64,000 nt of DNA, from positions 2,432,325 through 2,496,324 of the forward strand of contig NZ_LR026978.1 in NCBI RefSeq assembly GCF_900604315.1, given 5' to 3'. The notes below the pieces were generated by a model. It made no database searches, was not told the DNA's origin, and saw only the letters and a list, made by a program, of their open reading frames with translations. Positions 7,260 through 15,382 of the stretch are shown here, piece by piece. Numbering within the stretch: the first letter of the stretch is position 1; each line of letters starts with the position of its first letter. The position numbers and the translations under genes are program-made. The stretch comes from [Erwinia] mediterraneensis. GTDB lineage: Bacteria > Pseudomonadota > Gammaproteobacteria > Enterobacterales > Enterobacteriaceae.

Positions 7260-8843
7260 TCAGACGGTAGCCGGATCCTGAGAGACGGATTCGTCGCTCA
7301 CTTTAAAAATGCGCAGGGTTTCAGCCAGCTGTGCTGCCTGTTCCTGCAATGATTGCGCCGCTGACGCTGACTGGTTAACCAGCGCTGCGTTCTGTTGCGT
7401 GACCTGATCCATCTGAGTAATCGCAGAGTTGATTTCATCAATGCCGGTACTTTGCTCAGTACTGGCGATAGAAATTTCACCCATAATTTCGGTGACGCTT
7501 TTCACACTGGCCAGCACTTCTTCCATGGTTGAACCCGCATTGGCAACCTGTTTGCCGCCTTCATCTACCCTGGCGACGGAATCCTGAATCAGCTGGGCGA
7601 TCTCTTTTGCCGCAGATGCAGAGCGCTGCGCCAGATTACGCACTTCAGATGCCACGACGGCAAAGCCACGGCCCTGCTCACCCGCACGTGCGGCCTCTAC
7701 CGCAGCATTCAACGCCAGGATATTAGTCTGGAAGGCGATGCCATCGATCACGCTGATAATATCGACAATCTTCTTCGACGAGTCGTTAATCATCTCCATG
7801 GTGCTGACAACCTGTTTCACTGCGTTGCCGCTTTGTACAGCCACGCTGGAGGCCTGGGCTGCCAGCTGGTTTGCCTGGCGGGCGTTATCCGCATTCTGTT
7901 TCACCGTAGAGGTCATCTGCTCCATGGCGGAGGCGGTTTCTTCCAGTGAACTGGCCTGCTGCTCGGTACGCGAAGAGAGATCCATATTACCTGCCGAAAT
8001 TTCACTGGAGGCAGTGGCAATCAAATCGGTACCCGCACGCACTTCGCTGACGATGCGCTGCAGATTATCATTCATATTTTTCAGCGCCTGCATCAGCTGC
8101 CCGGTTTCATCCGTTGACTTCACATGAATGACCGTACGCAGATCGCCTGCTGCAACGTTTTCCGCAATGTTGACCGCTTCACGTAGCGGACGCACGATGG
8201 AGCGCGTCAGGAAGTAGCCGAGGAAAATGGCAGCAATGACCGCCAGTGAGGAGAAAATTAAGGTGATTTCTATGGCGGTAGAACCATCGCTGATGGCAGC
8301 GGCCCCTTCCTGCTGTAACTGCTGAGACTGGGAATCGGCAAACTTAATGACAGTATCCAGATAAGCATTTTGCGACGCCGTAATTTTTCTCAGGACATAT
8401 TCACCTGCGGCATCCAGTTCGCCAGCGGTAATGAGAGCCAGCAGTTCCTGTTTGTCATGTTCGAACGCCAGACTTGCCTCTTTTACCACTTTGATTTTCT
8501 TCTGCCCTACCGGAGTAACCTGCAATCTGGCGATATGATCGATGGCCGCATTGGTTTTTTTGGTCACTTCTTCGAGATCGGTAAAACGCTGTTCGTTAAG
8601 CTCAGGCCGGATAGTATCAATGACCATGCCACGCAGATATTTGATTTGGTCATTTACGCCATCGCGTACGTCAAAAGCCAGTCTGACTTTGATATAACGG
8701 TCGTTGATAATGCTATCAATTGCTGTATTAACGTTATTTGATTTCATGACCGCCGTCGCGCTCACGATAATTAAGAGCAATATCACTAAGCTGAACGCTG
8801 CGCCAAGGCGGGCGCCGACTTTCATATTTCTCACAGATGTCAT
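7260..8843 (-). CDS. Methyl-accepting chemotaxis protein
   Basis: A 527-residue transmembrane chemoreceptor. A membrane helix at about residues 14-34 is followed by a four-helix-bundle type periplasmic sensor (about 35-190), a second membrane helix (about 192-213, ending FLGYFLTRSIVRPL), a HAMP domain, and the signalling domain with the hairpin tip VIDGIAFQTNILALNAAVEAARAGEQG. The C-terminus (SVSQDPATV) lacks the NWETF-type pentapeptide that tethers CheR/CheB, so it may depend on other receptors for adaptation. A TTG codon precedes the ATG; I use the ATG at 8843, preceded by GAGAGAT. A sigma-28-like promoter lies about 200 bases upstream. The ligand is unknown. Confidence 0.93.
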   Translation of the reverse strand: MTSVRNMKVGARLGAAFSLVILLLIIVSATAVMKSNNVNTAIDSIINDRYIKVRLAFDVRDGVNDQIKYLRGMVIDTIRPELNEQRFTDLEEVTKKTNAAIDHIARLQVTPVGQKKIKVVKEASLAFEHDKQELLALITAGELDAAGEYVLRKITASQNAYLDTVIKFADSQSQQLQQEGAAAISDGSTAIEITLIFSSLAVIAAIFLGYFLTRSIVRPLREAVNIAENVAAGDLRTVIHVKSTDETGQLMQALKNMNDNLQRIVSEVRAGTDLIATASSEISAGNMDLSSRTEQQASSLEETASAMEQMTSTVKQNADNARQANQLAAQASSVAVQSGNAVKQVVSTMEMINDSSKKIVDIISVIDGIAFQTNILALNAAVEAARAGEQGRGFAVVASEVRNLAQRSASAAKEIAQLIQDSVARVDEGGKQVANAGSTMEEVLASVKSVTEIMGEISIASTEQSTGIDEINSAITQMDQVTQQNAALVNQSASAAQSLQEQAAQLAETLRIFKVSDESVSQDPATV

Positions 8844-9045
8844 CAACTTTATCTCTCAGGCAGTAATGCAGCAACGCGGATATCTGGAAATTGTGTTTAT
8901 TCCGCGATAATTTGCTGTTCCAAACGTACATTTTTAACCAGATGTCAGAGCGTTTAGCGCTATTCAGAAAAGAAACAGGCGGCATAAAAGGAGTTTGCTG
9001 TTCATAAGAGTGAAAAGGCTATGTTTACGCTCGTCAAGGCACAGT

Positions 9046-9072
9046 AAATCGGCACTCAGGTGGAAAACTTGA
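9046..9072 (-). promoter_or_regulatory. Sigma-28 (FliA) promoter of the chemoreceptor gene
   Basis: Read on the minus strand, TCAAGTTT, 11 bases, GCCGATTT compares with the FliA consensus TAAAGTTT-N11-GCCGATAA: 7 of 8 and 6 of 8 positions match, with exact spacing. The leader to the ATG would be about 200 bases. This places the receptor in the flagellar late-gene class. Confidence 0.7.
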
Positions 9073-9183
9073 TATCAATCTGTGACGCAGATTAGATTTT
9101 TTCAATGATACCCGGAACAGCCTTGTCTTATATTGTATGAATTTCAAAGGCTTATTTTAGGTGGGTGCGCCAGGCGGCGCGGC

Positions 9184-10407
9184 TCAGGGCTGAGAGGCGA
9201 TTTTTTGTGGCCAGGCAATAGAAGAAACACCATTCAGTTTCGGTCTGGCAAACAGAAATCCCTGAAATAATCTGATTCCGGCCGCTTGCAGCCAGCACCA
9301 CTCTTCCGCTTTTTCTATCCCTTCGGCGACCACCGCTATCTCCAGCGAGGAGCAACATTTTACCATTGCCTGGACGATCGCCTGTTTAGCGGCGTTTTTA
9401 TGCACATCGGTAATAATACTGCGATCGATTTTAATTTTATCAGGCTGAAATTTTGCCAGTAGCGAGAGTCCGGCAAAACCAGAGCCAAAATCATCTATGG
9501 CGAGGTTGATTCCGGCGGATCTTAACTGCCGGGTTGCCGAATCAAATTCATCGAAGCGGGAAATCACCTCATCTTCTGTTACCTCGACAATCACCTGCTC
9601 CGGCACCAGATGATGGCGGGCGATCTGCTCCAGCAGAATATCAACCGCATTCGGCACCATGACCAGCGACATGGGCAGCAAATTAATCGAGATGACATGG
9701 TTGCCCCGGCCTATTTTATTAGCCAGCGCAAGTGCCCAGGATTTTGCATACAGATCGGCTTCGTAAATCTTTTCTTTTGCAATGGATGAGAAATAGTCGG
9801 CAGGCGCGCCACCATCCGCACTGCGTATCAGCGCCTCCAGCGAACTGATGCGCCGCCGTAAAGGATCGACAATTGGTTGTAATGCAAACTGGCAAGGCTG
9901 ACTGTTGAATAAGGCGGGGTCCGGCGCTAAAAAAGGCGCGGTTTCGGGTATAAACTGCCATTCATGAGCGCTGGCGGAAGTCCAGAGTTGTTCTTTCCAG
10001 TGGCCTTCGACAAAGGTACGAATATACTTCAAAACTCTGTCATCATAAGTCAGATGATATTTTGCGGTGCCCTTCGCCAGTATTGCCGCTAATAACGAAT
10101 CCTGCGGGTGATGTCGTAAGTCAAATAATTCCATACCCAGATTACCGAAACGACGCTTTGGCGCATAATCACGCATCATTTCCACAATATTGTCATGTCG
10201 CTGGTCCTGGCAGATATTTTCATACAGAGCGTTAACTGCATGAAAAGGGCCTTCCAGGATCTGAAAAAACCAGGTGCCGTCAAACAACAAAATGCCGGTA
10301 ACCTGAATCTTTTTATTGTTGCGCTGAGCTGTAGAAACAAGTTGCTCCAGCTGTGCGGCATTAACCTGCTGGTTAAGACGACTGCGGTATATCAGGGTTG
10401 ACAGCAT
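9184..10407 (-). CDS. bluF: Blue-light receptor BluF (BLUF domain plus EAL domain)
   Basis: A 407-residue protein homologous along its length to E. coli BluF (YcgF). The N-terminal BLUF domain (residues 1-95) has the flavin-site Tyr7, an Asn at 30-31 and Gln49. The EAL domain spans about 170-400. In E. coli BluF the EAL domain is degenerate and binds the MerR-type repressor BluR instead of cutting cyclic-di-GMP. Here the usual catalytic set is present: E191 in EAL, N242, E275/E278, D305-D306 in DDFGSG, K326 in KIDRS, E362 in AEGIE and Q382. The protein may therefore be a light-regulated phosphodiesterase, as Klebsiella BlrP1 is. No bluR gene is seen in the window. It is expected to be cytoplasmic. 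Confidence 0.9.
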   Translation of the reverse strand: MLSTLIYRSRLNQQVNAAQLEQLVSTAQRNNKKIQVTGILLFDGTWFFQILEGPFHAVNALYENICQDQRHDNIVEMMRDYAPKRRFGNLGMELFDLRHHPQDSLLAAILAKGTAKYHLTYDDRVLKYIRTFVEGHWKEQLWTSASAHEWQFIPETAPFLAPDPALFNSQPCQFALQPIVDPLRRRISSLEALIRSADGGAPADYFSSIAKEKIYEADLYAKSWALALANKIGRGNHVISINLLPMSLVMVPNAVDILLEQIARHHLVPEQVIVEVTEDEVISRFDEFDSATRQLRSAGINLAIDDFGSGFAGLSLLAKFQPDKIKIDRSIITDVHKNAAKQAIVQAMVKCCSSLEIAVVAEGIEKAEEWCWLQAAGIRLFQGFLFARPKLNGVSSIAWPQKIASQP

Positions 10408-10419
10408 ACGGCGGCGCTC

Positions 10420-10440
10420 GTTCCGACAAAAGGTTGGAAC
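10420..10440. promoter_or_regulatory. Inverted repeat in the bluF 5' region
   Basis: GTTCCGAC-AAAAG-GTTGGAAC (10420-10440) is an interrupted dyad 13 bases upstream of the bluF start codon. It could be an operator or an RNA hairpin near the ribosome binding site. No regulator is assigned. Confidence 0.4.
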
Positions 10441-10649
10441 TGCATATTATACGAGAACCGGGGATAGTGAGGATGTGAAATGCCTGCTTCTTTTGTTTGC
10501 GTCACTATAATCATCATAGCGATTAGCCAACAGCCAGCGTAAAGGGCGTTAATTCTGACGCTATGCCGTGGTGATAACGCCTTATTCTGTTCGCGACACC
10601 GAAATCTCTGTCACCGCTCTGCACCCGTTATCAGGGGGAACGATTTTTT

Positions 10650-11576
10650 ATGGCCAGAATGACCATTCGCAATCTGCCGGAATCCATACATCAGCAGCTG
10701 ACCGCAGCTGCCGAACAGCACCAGCGATCAACGGAGGCGGAGATACGTTTCGCCTTGCAACAGTATGTTGCTGAACTGCAGCTGTTGCGCCCAACCACCG
10801 GGCCAGAATCGACGCGCCAGCGCTGGCAAAGGCAAACCGGACAGCGTATCGCCCAGCTCTTTGTCCGGCTGCGCCAGGATGAGGTGTTTGCCGGACGGGG
10901 ACGACACGATGTCCCGCATCTGGCACGCATGATTGGCGAAGCGTCACCGGCGACCCTGCTGGATGTGATTGATGGTCTGGAGGCGCCATCCTTTGACCTG
11001 CTGCGTCGTATTTCCTGCTGCTTTCACTGTTCGGAAAGCTGGCTGCTCAGCGGCGCTGGCCCCCTGTTTCTCTGGGAAAACCTTGCAGAAGACTATGCGC
11101 CGTTTTTCTCTGAGGAGGCGGAAAACAGCCGCCGCCGGCTGCGCCTGATTCGCCTGTGTGGCGGTCAGCTCGACGGCACGCTGCTCTGTATCCGTTACGA
11201 CAACCAGCAACAGCATTTTACCAGTGGTTATCTCCCTGCGGCTTTCCCGTTGCGTTCCACCTTCAGCGCAGAGGCAGCAGAGCAGCTATGCCGCCTGATA
11301 AGCTTACTGAAAACGCTGCGCGGTGCGCGCCAGATTGAGGCTTATGACGTGCAGGTGAGCGAAACCCTGTCCGGGGTGAACGATCATCATCCGCGCTACT
11401 TTATGCGCCAGTCAGTAAGCACCCCGGCGAACTGGCTGCAAAAGCTGTTCGCAGGTGAAGATCCGGCAGACTGGTTCAGCGTCTTTCCCTCCGCCTTAGC
11501 TACTCTGCGGGAGGTTCCCTTTGCTGAAGGAGGGAATGATGAATTTAGCAATGCCAGCTGGACGGCTATCGATTAA
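10650..11576 (+). CDS. Ribbon-helix-helix (FitA-like) regulator with a long C-terminal extension
   Basis: A 308-residue protein. Residues 1-45 form an Arc/FitA-type ribbon-helix-helix DNA-binding domain (MTIRNLPESIHQQLTAAAEQ, then RSTEAEIRFALQQYV), normally found in antitoxins of 70-90 residues. About residues 60-135 resemble a phage-repressor-like helix-turn-helix segment (ARMIGEASPATLLDVIDGLEAPSFDLLRRISCCF and SESWLLSGAGPLF). The remaining 170 residues are not recognised. No PIN-domain toxin follows, so it is not an ordinary FitAB-type antitoxin. GGGGGA lies about 10 bases before the ATG. It may be an autonomous transcription factor. Two kinds of DNA-binding motif in one chain would be unusual; the second is inferred from pattern only. 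Confidence 0.75.
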   Translation: MARMTIRNLPESIHQQLTAAAEQHQRSTEAEIRFALQQYVAELQLLRPTTGPESTRQRWQRQTGQRIAQLFVRLRQDEVFAGRGRHDVPHLARMIGEASPATLLDVIDGLEAPSFDLLRRISCCFHCSESWLLSGAGPLFLWENLAEDYAPFFSEEAENSRRRLRLIRLCGGQLDGTLLCIRYDNQQQHFTSGYLPAAFPLRSTFSAEAAEQLCRLISLLKTLRGARQIEAYDVQVSETLSGVNDHHPRYFMRQSVSTPANWLQKLFAGEDPADWFSVFPSALATLREVPFAEGGNDEFSNASWTAID

Positions 11577-11660
11577 ACCCTCTCTGCTGCCCGTGCGGTA
11601 TTATCGCCGGGATTGAGGCGCCTGATAACGTTATTCCTGAGAGTGGAGAGCGGGAGAAGA

Positions 11661-11846
11661 ATGTCACGCCAGCAGTTGCTGGCGGATGAAACTCAGGCCC
11701 GGCTGGAAGCGCAGAAAAAAAGGTTTAATCGCCTGCCGTTTGCGCAGGACGGCAAAGGCAGGCGGATCGGCGCGTGGCTCACCCGGATACTGGCCAGCAG
11801 GCCAGGGCCTGATATGAGCCAGTCGGCCAGCAAAAGCGCACAATAA
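11661..11846 (+). CDS. Unrecognised 61-residue basic protein
   Basis: An ATG at 11661 preceded by GGGAGAAG opens a frame of 61 codons; a longer frame back to 11613 has no binding site. The N-terminal half is helical and charged (MSRQQLLADETQARLEAQ), with a basic centre (GKGRRIGAWLTRIL) and a polar tail. There is no signal peptide. It follows the ribbon-helix-helix gene by 84 bases and may be co-transcribed. Function unknown; it could also be a chance frame. Confidence 0.45.
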   Translation: MSRQQLLADETQARLEAQKKRFNRLPFAQDGKGRRIGAWLTRILASRPGPDMSQSASKSAQ

Positions 11847-11989
11847 TCACGGCAGGGCCGTTCTCTGATGCCTGAATATCTGCCGGCGGTCGATGCGTCG
11901 GGAGCAAGCGTCAGGTAGTAAAAAAGCAGGAGAGTCCGGCTAAGTCCGGTTATGTCCGGGGGAATAGCGCAGGCGGATAAGCTGTCTGA

Positions 11990-12229
11990 TTAGCGATCAG
12001 AAGCTGCCGAGGCAAACAACTGAACAATGCCATTCGGTTGTACAATGTTCTGCAACAGGCGCCGGGCCTGCCAGAGAGCCAGCAAACGGGTATCGTTGTT
12101 TTCCTGTTCGGCTTGCCACATTAACTGGGCCAGCAAGGCGTTTTTATCAGGCACCTGTTCTTCCCGCAGAAGTTTCAGTACGCTCTCGCCGATTACGATA
12201 TTCGCATTAATGTTTATGTTGTCTGTCAT
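11990..12229 (-). CDS. Small YmgA-like helical protein, possible connector
   Basis: A 79-residue protein with GGAGGAG just before the ATG at 12229 (the frame is open further upstream without a binding site). The central pattern GESVLKLLREEQVPDKNALLAQL resembles E. coli YmgA (GQAVLQIL, then LQTLIKQL), one of the YcgZ-YmgA-AriR group of small proteins that act on the Rcs phosphorelay. The match is short, so the family call is tentative. It is a stand-alone gene like the other connector-type genes of this window. Confidence 0.55.
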   Translation of the reverse strand: MTDNININANIVIGESVLKLLREEQVPDKNALLAQLMWQAEQENNDTRLLALWQARRLLQNIVQPNGIVQLFASAASDR

Positions 12230-12891
12230 CTGATTACTCCTCCGCAGGAGGTGAATGGAAATACAGGGCAGTTTTTGCTGCACTTTTTAAGTGTAGTAAT
12301 AAAACAGAATAATCCGAACGTAATTTTCCTTTTTCAGACATTGGCTAAGCCAATGGAACTTATTTGTACAGATACTAAAAGAAAGCCTGGAACGAAAGGG
12401 TGATTTTTTGCTGATAAAATAACCAGAGAGCAGTCTGGGGGTTAATTAAACATATTTTAATTAAGTGAGAGACAGAGATGCGCTCAGGCGGTCATGGGCA
12501 TTTAATCTCCAGACTTTTGCCGAAGGTTGCTCTGATGCGCTGCGCAAAAAAAATAGCAAGAAGGATATTTTATCCGCAGGAAAACTAACCGTTTTAAATC
12601 AGACCGCAGTTCACAATGAAAAGTTAAATCCTGCCTGAAGGATTTCCTGATGCCATTGAAAATGGCGTCAGTATTTATTTTCCCGTTACAGACAGCGAAG
12701 TGTCACAGTCCGGATTATTTTTATCCTCCCTGGTCTTAAATACCCTGTTTTAGCGTATCGCTTCCTGGCGGTGCCGCTAGCCTGGAGAATTGATCAAGGT
12801 CTCTTTTCCCATAAAACCCGGTGAAAGCCCCGCCAATCTGGCGGCGCTGGTTTATAATTTTCTGCTCAGCCGCTCCCGTTCGGGAGCAGAT
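12230..12891. other. Intergenic region with a terminator-like hairpin
   Basis: No gene with both a good start and a recognisable product was found in these 660 bases. A hairpin at 12649-12669 (GATGCCATT-GAA-AATGGCGTC, one G-U pair) is followed by AGTATTTATTTT and could end an unannotated small transcript. The first half is AT-rich and probably carries the promoter of the minus-strand gene at 11990. Confidence 0.5.
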
Positions 12892-13047
12892 ATGAAGCCG
12901 ATGATGAGAAAGACGATGAGATTTATTTTTATTTTGCTGACTTGTTTGTACCTGACCGGGTGTGTATCACAAATCTTTTCTGTACTCCCTAAAGACACCG
13001 ATGTCTGTCCTCAGGGGCAGGATGGCATCACCGGGCAATGCTGGTAA
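12892..13047 (+). CDS. Small outer-membrane lipoprotein, function unknown
   Basis: A 51-residue protein, MKPMMRKTMRFIFILLTC and so on, with a lipoprotein signal peptide (basic n-region, hydrophobic core, lipobox LTGC, Cys at about residue 24). The mature part is only about 28 residues and contains two more Cys. GGGAG precedes the ATG at 12892, but internal Met codons at 12901, 12904 and 12919 are also possible starts and all keep the lipobox. A longer frame to 12790 would bury the signal peptide. Confidence 0.6.
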   Translation: MKPMMRKTMRFIFILLTCLYLTGCVSQIFSVLPKDTDVCPQGQDGITGQCW

Positions 13048-13194
13048 TCGCCTGTCGCCACGCGTGAGGGCGGCAACGGTCGACTGAATAATTCATTATT
13101 TTTTAAAGGAAAAAATTTTTTCTGCGCAAGCTTGAAAACGCGCCGGGCACCCCTATTTTCAGTAACGGACAAGCTTTGCTTGCCAGTAAGGTTG

Positions 13195-13228
13195 AACTTT
13201 TGGCTGAGTTTATTTTGTTCAGGAGGTT
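13195..13228 (+). promoter_or_regulatory. Possible RNA thermometer covering the small heat-shock gene ribosome binding site
   Basis: In the leader, 5' AACTTTTGGCTGAG can pair with TTCAGGAGGTT, which contains the whole AGGAGG Shine-Dalgarno sequence just before the ATG at 13233. The pairing has G-U pairs and an unpaired G opposite the Shine-Dalgarno, as in ROSE-type thermometers that control ibpA/ibpB-class genes. At low temperature it would hide the site, and heat would open it. The fold is by hand only. Confidence 0.5.
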
Positions 13229-13232
13229 AATC

Positions 13233-13700
13233 ATGGCATTCAGAACATTGTCACGTTTTCCGACTTTTGATGATTCGGTTTTTACTGATCGTTTTAATCG
13301 TATCGATCAGCTCTTCAGCCAGTTGACCGGTAATATCCCGGTTCAGGCTTCACCGGCTTATGATATCCGCCGTCTTGACGAACAAAACTATCAGCTGATT
13401 ATCAGCGTGCCGGGCTGGCAGGAAGATGAGCTGGAGATCGAGACGGTTGGCGGCCAGCTCACCGTGTCCGGTAAGCGCGAAGAGAAAAATCAGGATGAAG
13501 AGCAGGGATGGATTCATCGCGGTATCCGTCGTGCTGACTTCCGGATGAGTTATGCTCTGCCGGAGCAGATGAAGGTGAGAGGGGCGCGTATGGAGCTCGG
13601 CTTGCTCAAGGTCGATCTCTATCAGGAAATCCCTGAACATGAAAAACCGAAAAAAATTGCCATTGAAAACGGCACCCGCGTTATTGAGCATCAGGCGTAA
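13233..13700 (+). CDS. Small heat-shock protein, Hsp20/IbpA type
   Basis: A 155-residue alpha-crystallin-type chaperone. The N-terminus follows the IbpA pattern (MAFRTLSRFPTFDDSVF). The alpha-crystallin domain covers about residues 40-125 (YDIRRLDEQNYQLIISVPGW, then GGQLTVSGKREE and the HRGI-type segment), and the C-terminal tail carries an IxI/V-like motif (KKIAIENG) near residues 140-147. Such proteins bind aggregating proteins under heat stress and hand them to DnaK and ClpB. The start at 13233 has AGGAGG 6 bases upstream; a longer frame to 13176 is rejected. The leader may act as an RNA thermometer. It is distinct enough from IbpA and IbpB that I give no symbol. Confidence 0.9.
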   Translation: MAFRTLSRFPTFDDSVFTDRFNRIDQLFSQLTGNIPVQASPAYDIRRLDEQNYQLIISVPGWQEDELEIETVGGQLTVSGKREEKNQDEEQGWIHRGIRRADFRMSYALPEQMKVRGARMELGLLKVDLYQEIPEHEKPKKIAIENGTRVIEHQA

Positions 13701-13754
13701 CCGGTAACCCGGCTGCGTCTTTGTCTGATTCTGCTTGTTGTTAGTACTCTGCTT

Positions 13755-13786
13755 GCCCTGATGTCAGCTGACTTCAGGGCTTTTTT
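13755..13786 (+). terminator. Rho-independent terminator of the Hsp20 gene
   Basis: GCCCTGA...TCAGGGC (13755-13780) with a TTTTTT tail follows the Hsp20 stop by 55 bases. Confidence 0.9.
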
Positions 13787-13860
13787 GCGTCGTTGCGCGC
13801 CTGAAAACTGGCGCGTTTGGCTACACTCTACAAGCCCATGTCGGGTTTCCGGAGGTCCCT

Positions 13861-14016
13861 ATGTCTGAACGTCCTGATTACGATGAACCCTTACCGGATG
13901 ATGCTGAAGGCGAAGCGATGCCGGAAGAGGATGATGAAGAGTACATTGACGACGAGGATGAAGAATACATCGAAGATGATGATGAGCTGGTGCCAGATCC
14001 CACTAAAGAGCCTTAA
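13861..14016 (+). CDS. Very acidic 51-residue protein
   Basis: An ATG at 13861 preceded by GGAGG (7 bases) opens a frame of 51 codons in which about half the residues are Asp or Glu: it starts MSERPDYDEPLPDDAEGEAMP and ends ELVPDPTKEP, with a repeated EEYI(D/E)D motif. There is no hydrophobic segment, so it is probably unstructured and cytoplasmic. A frame in another phase overlaps it but has no binding site. A second small acidic protein lies at 15383 on the other strand. Possible roles include DNA mimicry or metal binding; none is shown. Confidence 0.65.
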   Translation: MSERPDYDEPLPDDAEGEAMPEEDDEEYIDDEDEEYIEDDDELVPDPTKEP

Positions 14017-14028
14017 AGCGCTGTCGTG

Positions 14029-14053
14029 AAGTGCCCGCAGTAGCAGGCACTTT
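14029..14053 (+). terminator. Hairpin after the acidic small gene
   Basis: AAGTGCC...GGCACTT followed by TAT. It is 13 bases beyond the acidic protein stop codon and may also serve the convergent cheV gene. Confidence 0.55.
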
Positions 14054-14153
14054 ATCGGGTGGCTGATTCAGCCTGAGCCGGCTTCTCAACCGGACTCAGG
14101 CCATATAACCTGACCTGTCATACTGTTATACGCCTTTTCAGCGCCTGCTTTCC

Positions 14154-15119
14154 TTACTCTCCGTCCTGGTCCAGAACGCCGTGAATCACCGAGGCCAGTT
14201 CATTGATTTCAAACTTGGCCACGTAACCATTGGCACCCACTTTACGCACATGATCTTCATTGGCGCTGCCGGAAAGTGAAGAGTGGATAACCACCGGGAT
14301 TTTTTTCAGCTTATCGTCGCGCTTGATGTTACGCGTCAGGGTAAAACCATCCATCTCCGGCATCTCCAGATCGGTCAGGACCAGCGCGATCTTGTCGGTA
14401 ATAGGGTAACCTTCATTTTGGGCTTCCTGCGCCATCTGTTTGATTTTTTCCCAGGCTTCCAGCCCGGTGTTAAACATCAGTGCCGGAATGCCCATGCTCC
14501 TTAGTCCCTGCTCCAGCAGGGCGCGGGCAACACGCGAATCTTCGGCCACAATCGCCACGGAGCCAGGTTTCAGGTTGAAATCTTTGGTCTGGCACGTCTC
14601 AGGGGCGACCCCGCGCACAGAAGGAATAATGTCATATAAAATCTGTTCAACATCCAGCACCAGCGCCAGTTCCGGGTTCTGGTTATCGCTGTCCAGGCAG
14701 GCGATGCTGGTAATATTCTTGCTGCTGACGCCCGCTTCTGCGGTATGCACCTGACTCCAGTCAAGACGCACAATATTTTCCACCGATTCCACAGCGAAAG
14801 CCTGGGTGCTGCGCGCATATTCAGTTACCAGCAGCAGGTTCAGACCGGTGGTCGGCGTGCAGCCTGCGACCGCCGGCAGATCGATTACCGGAATAAATTG
14901 ATCGCGAATGCTGGCCATGCCCAGCAGCGGCGAGCGCATACCCGCAGCACGGGTAATGGAAGGCATCGGCACAATTTCGCGCAGCTTGAAAACGTTGATG
15001 CCATACAGCTCCGATTTGCCTTTTTCCTGATCTGATCCCAGCCGGAACAGTAGAAGTTCAAACTTATTCGATAAAGCGAGATTGGCTCTCTCATCAATCT
15101 CTTTTTGAAAGTTATCCAT
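14154..15119 (-). CDS. cheV: Chemotaxis coupling protein CheV
   Basis: A 321-residue cytoplasmic protein. Residues 15-165 form a CheW-like coupling domain (RLGSDQ, ELYGINVFKLREIVPMPSIT, IRDQFIPVIDLP). Residues 185-315 form a response-regulator receiver domain with an acidic pocket (AEDS), a phosphoacceptor Asp in LVLTDLEMPEMDGF and the conserved Lys in GYVAKFEI. It links chemoreceptors to CheA and is phosphorylated in adaptation. It is a single gene with an upstream sigma-28-like promoter. No cheW or cheA is in the window. Its function pairs with the receptor at 7260. Confidence 0.95.
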   Translation of the reverse strand: MDNFQKEIDERANLALSNKFELLLFRLGSDQEKGKSELYGINVFKLREIVPMPSITRAAGMRSPLLGMASIRDQFIPVIDLPAVAGCTPTTGLNLLLVTEYARSTQAFAVESVENIVRLDWSQVHTAEAGVSSKNITSIACLDSDNQNPELALVLDVEQILYDIIPSVRGVAPETCQTKDFNLKPGSVAIVAEDSRVARALLEQGLRSMGIPALMFNTGLEAWEKIKQMAQEAQNEGYPITDKIALVLTDLEMPEMDGFTLTRNIKRDDKLKKIPVVIHSSLSGSANEDHVRKVGANGYVAKFEINELASVIHGVLDQDGE

Positions 15120-15235
15120 GTTTACCTCTGAATGTCACGCCGGGTTGTAGGGTATCGATCGGTAAGGGCATAAAGGGACAAATTTCCCGTCCTGCTGGTT
15201 TATCGTGATCGTGCGCATGAGCGCTGCTCTGATTC

Positions 15236-15262
15236 TTATCGGCAGAAATCAGGAAAAGTAGA
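15236..15262 (-). promoter_or_regulatory. Sigma-28 (FliA) promoter of cheV
   Basis: On the minus strand, TCTACTTT, 11 bases, GCCGATAA: the -10 element is a perfect FliA match, the -35 matches 5 of 8, and the spacing is exact. The leader to cheV is about 110 bases. Confidence 0.7.
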
Positions 15263-15382
15263 GGCTTTCTCTCCTGTAAGGGAGAAATAGTTGCTGGCAG
15301 GGAGGGAAGAGGGGGCGAACAGGCAGGCCCGGCGATAAGAGCCTGCTGTGCTGATAAGCATTACATCAGTGGGCTGTAACGG

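Noticed and set aside
10650..11846. A FitAB-type toxin-antitoxin pair
   Set aside because: The downstream 61-residue ORF is basic and lacks PIN-domain acidic residues; no toxin can be supported.
12478..12588. A 36-codon open frame with a weak GAGAGA upstream
   Set aside because: No hydrophobic pattern, recognisable motif or terminator follows; the binding site is weak, so it is likely chance.
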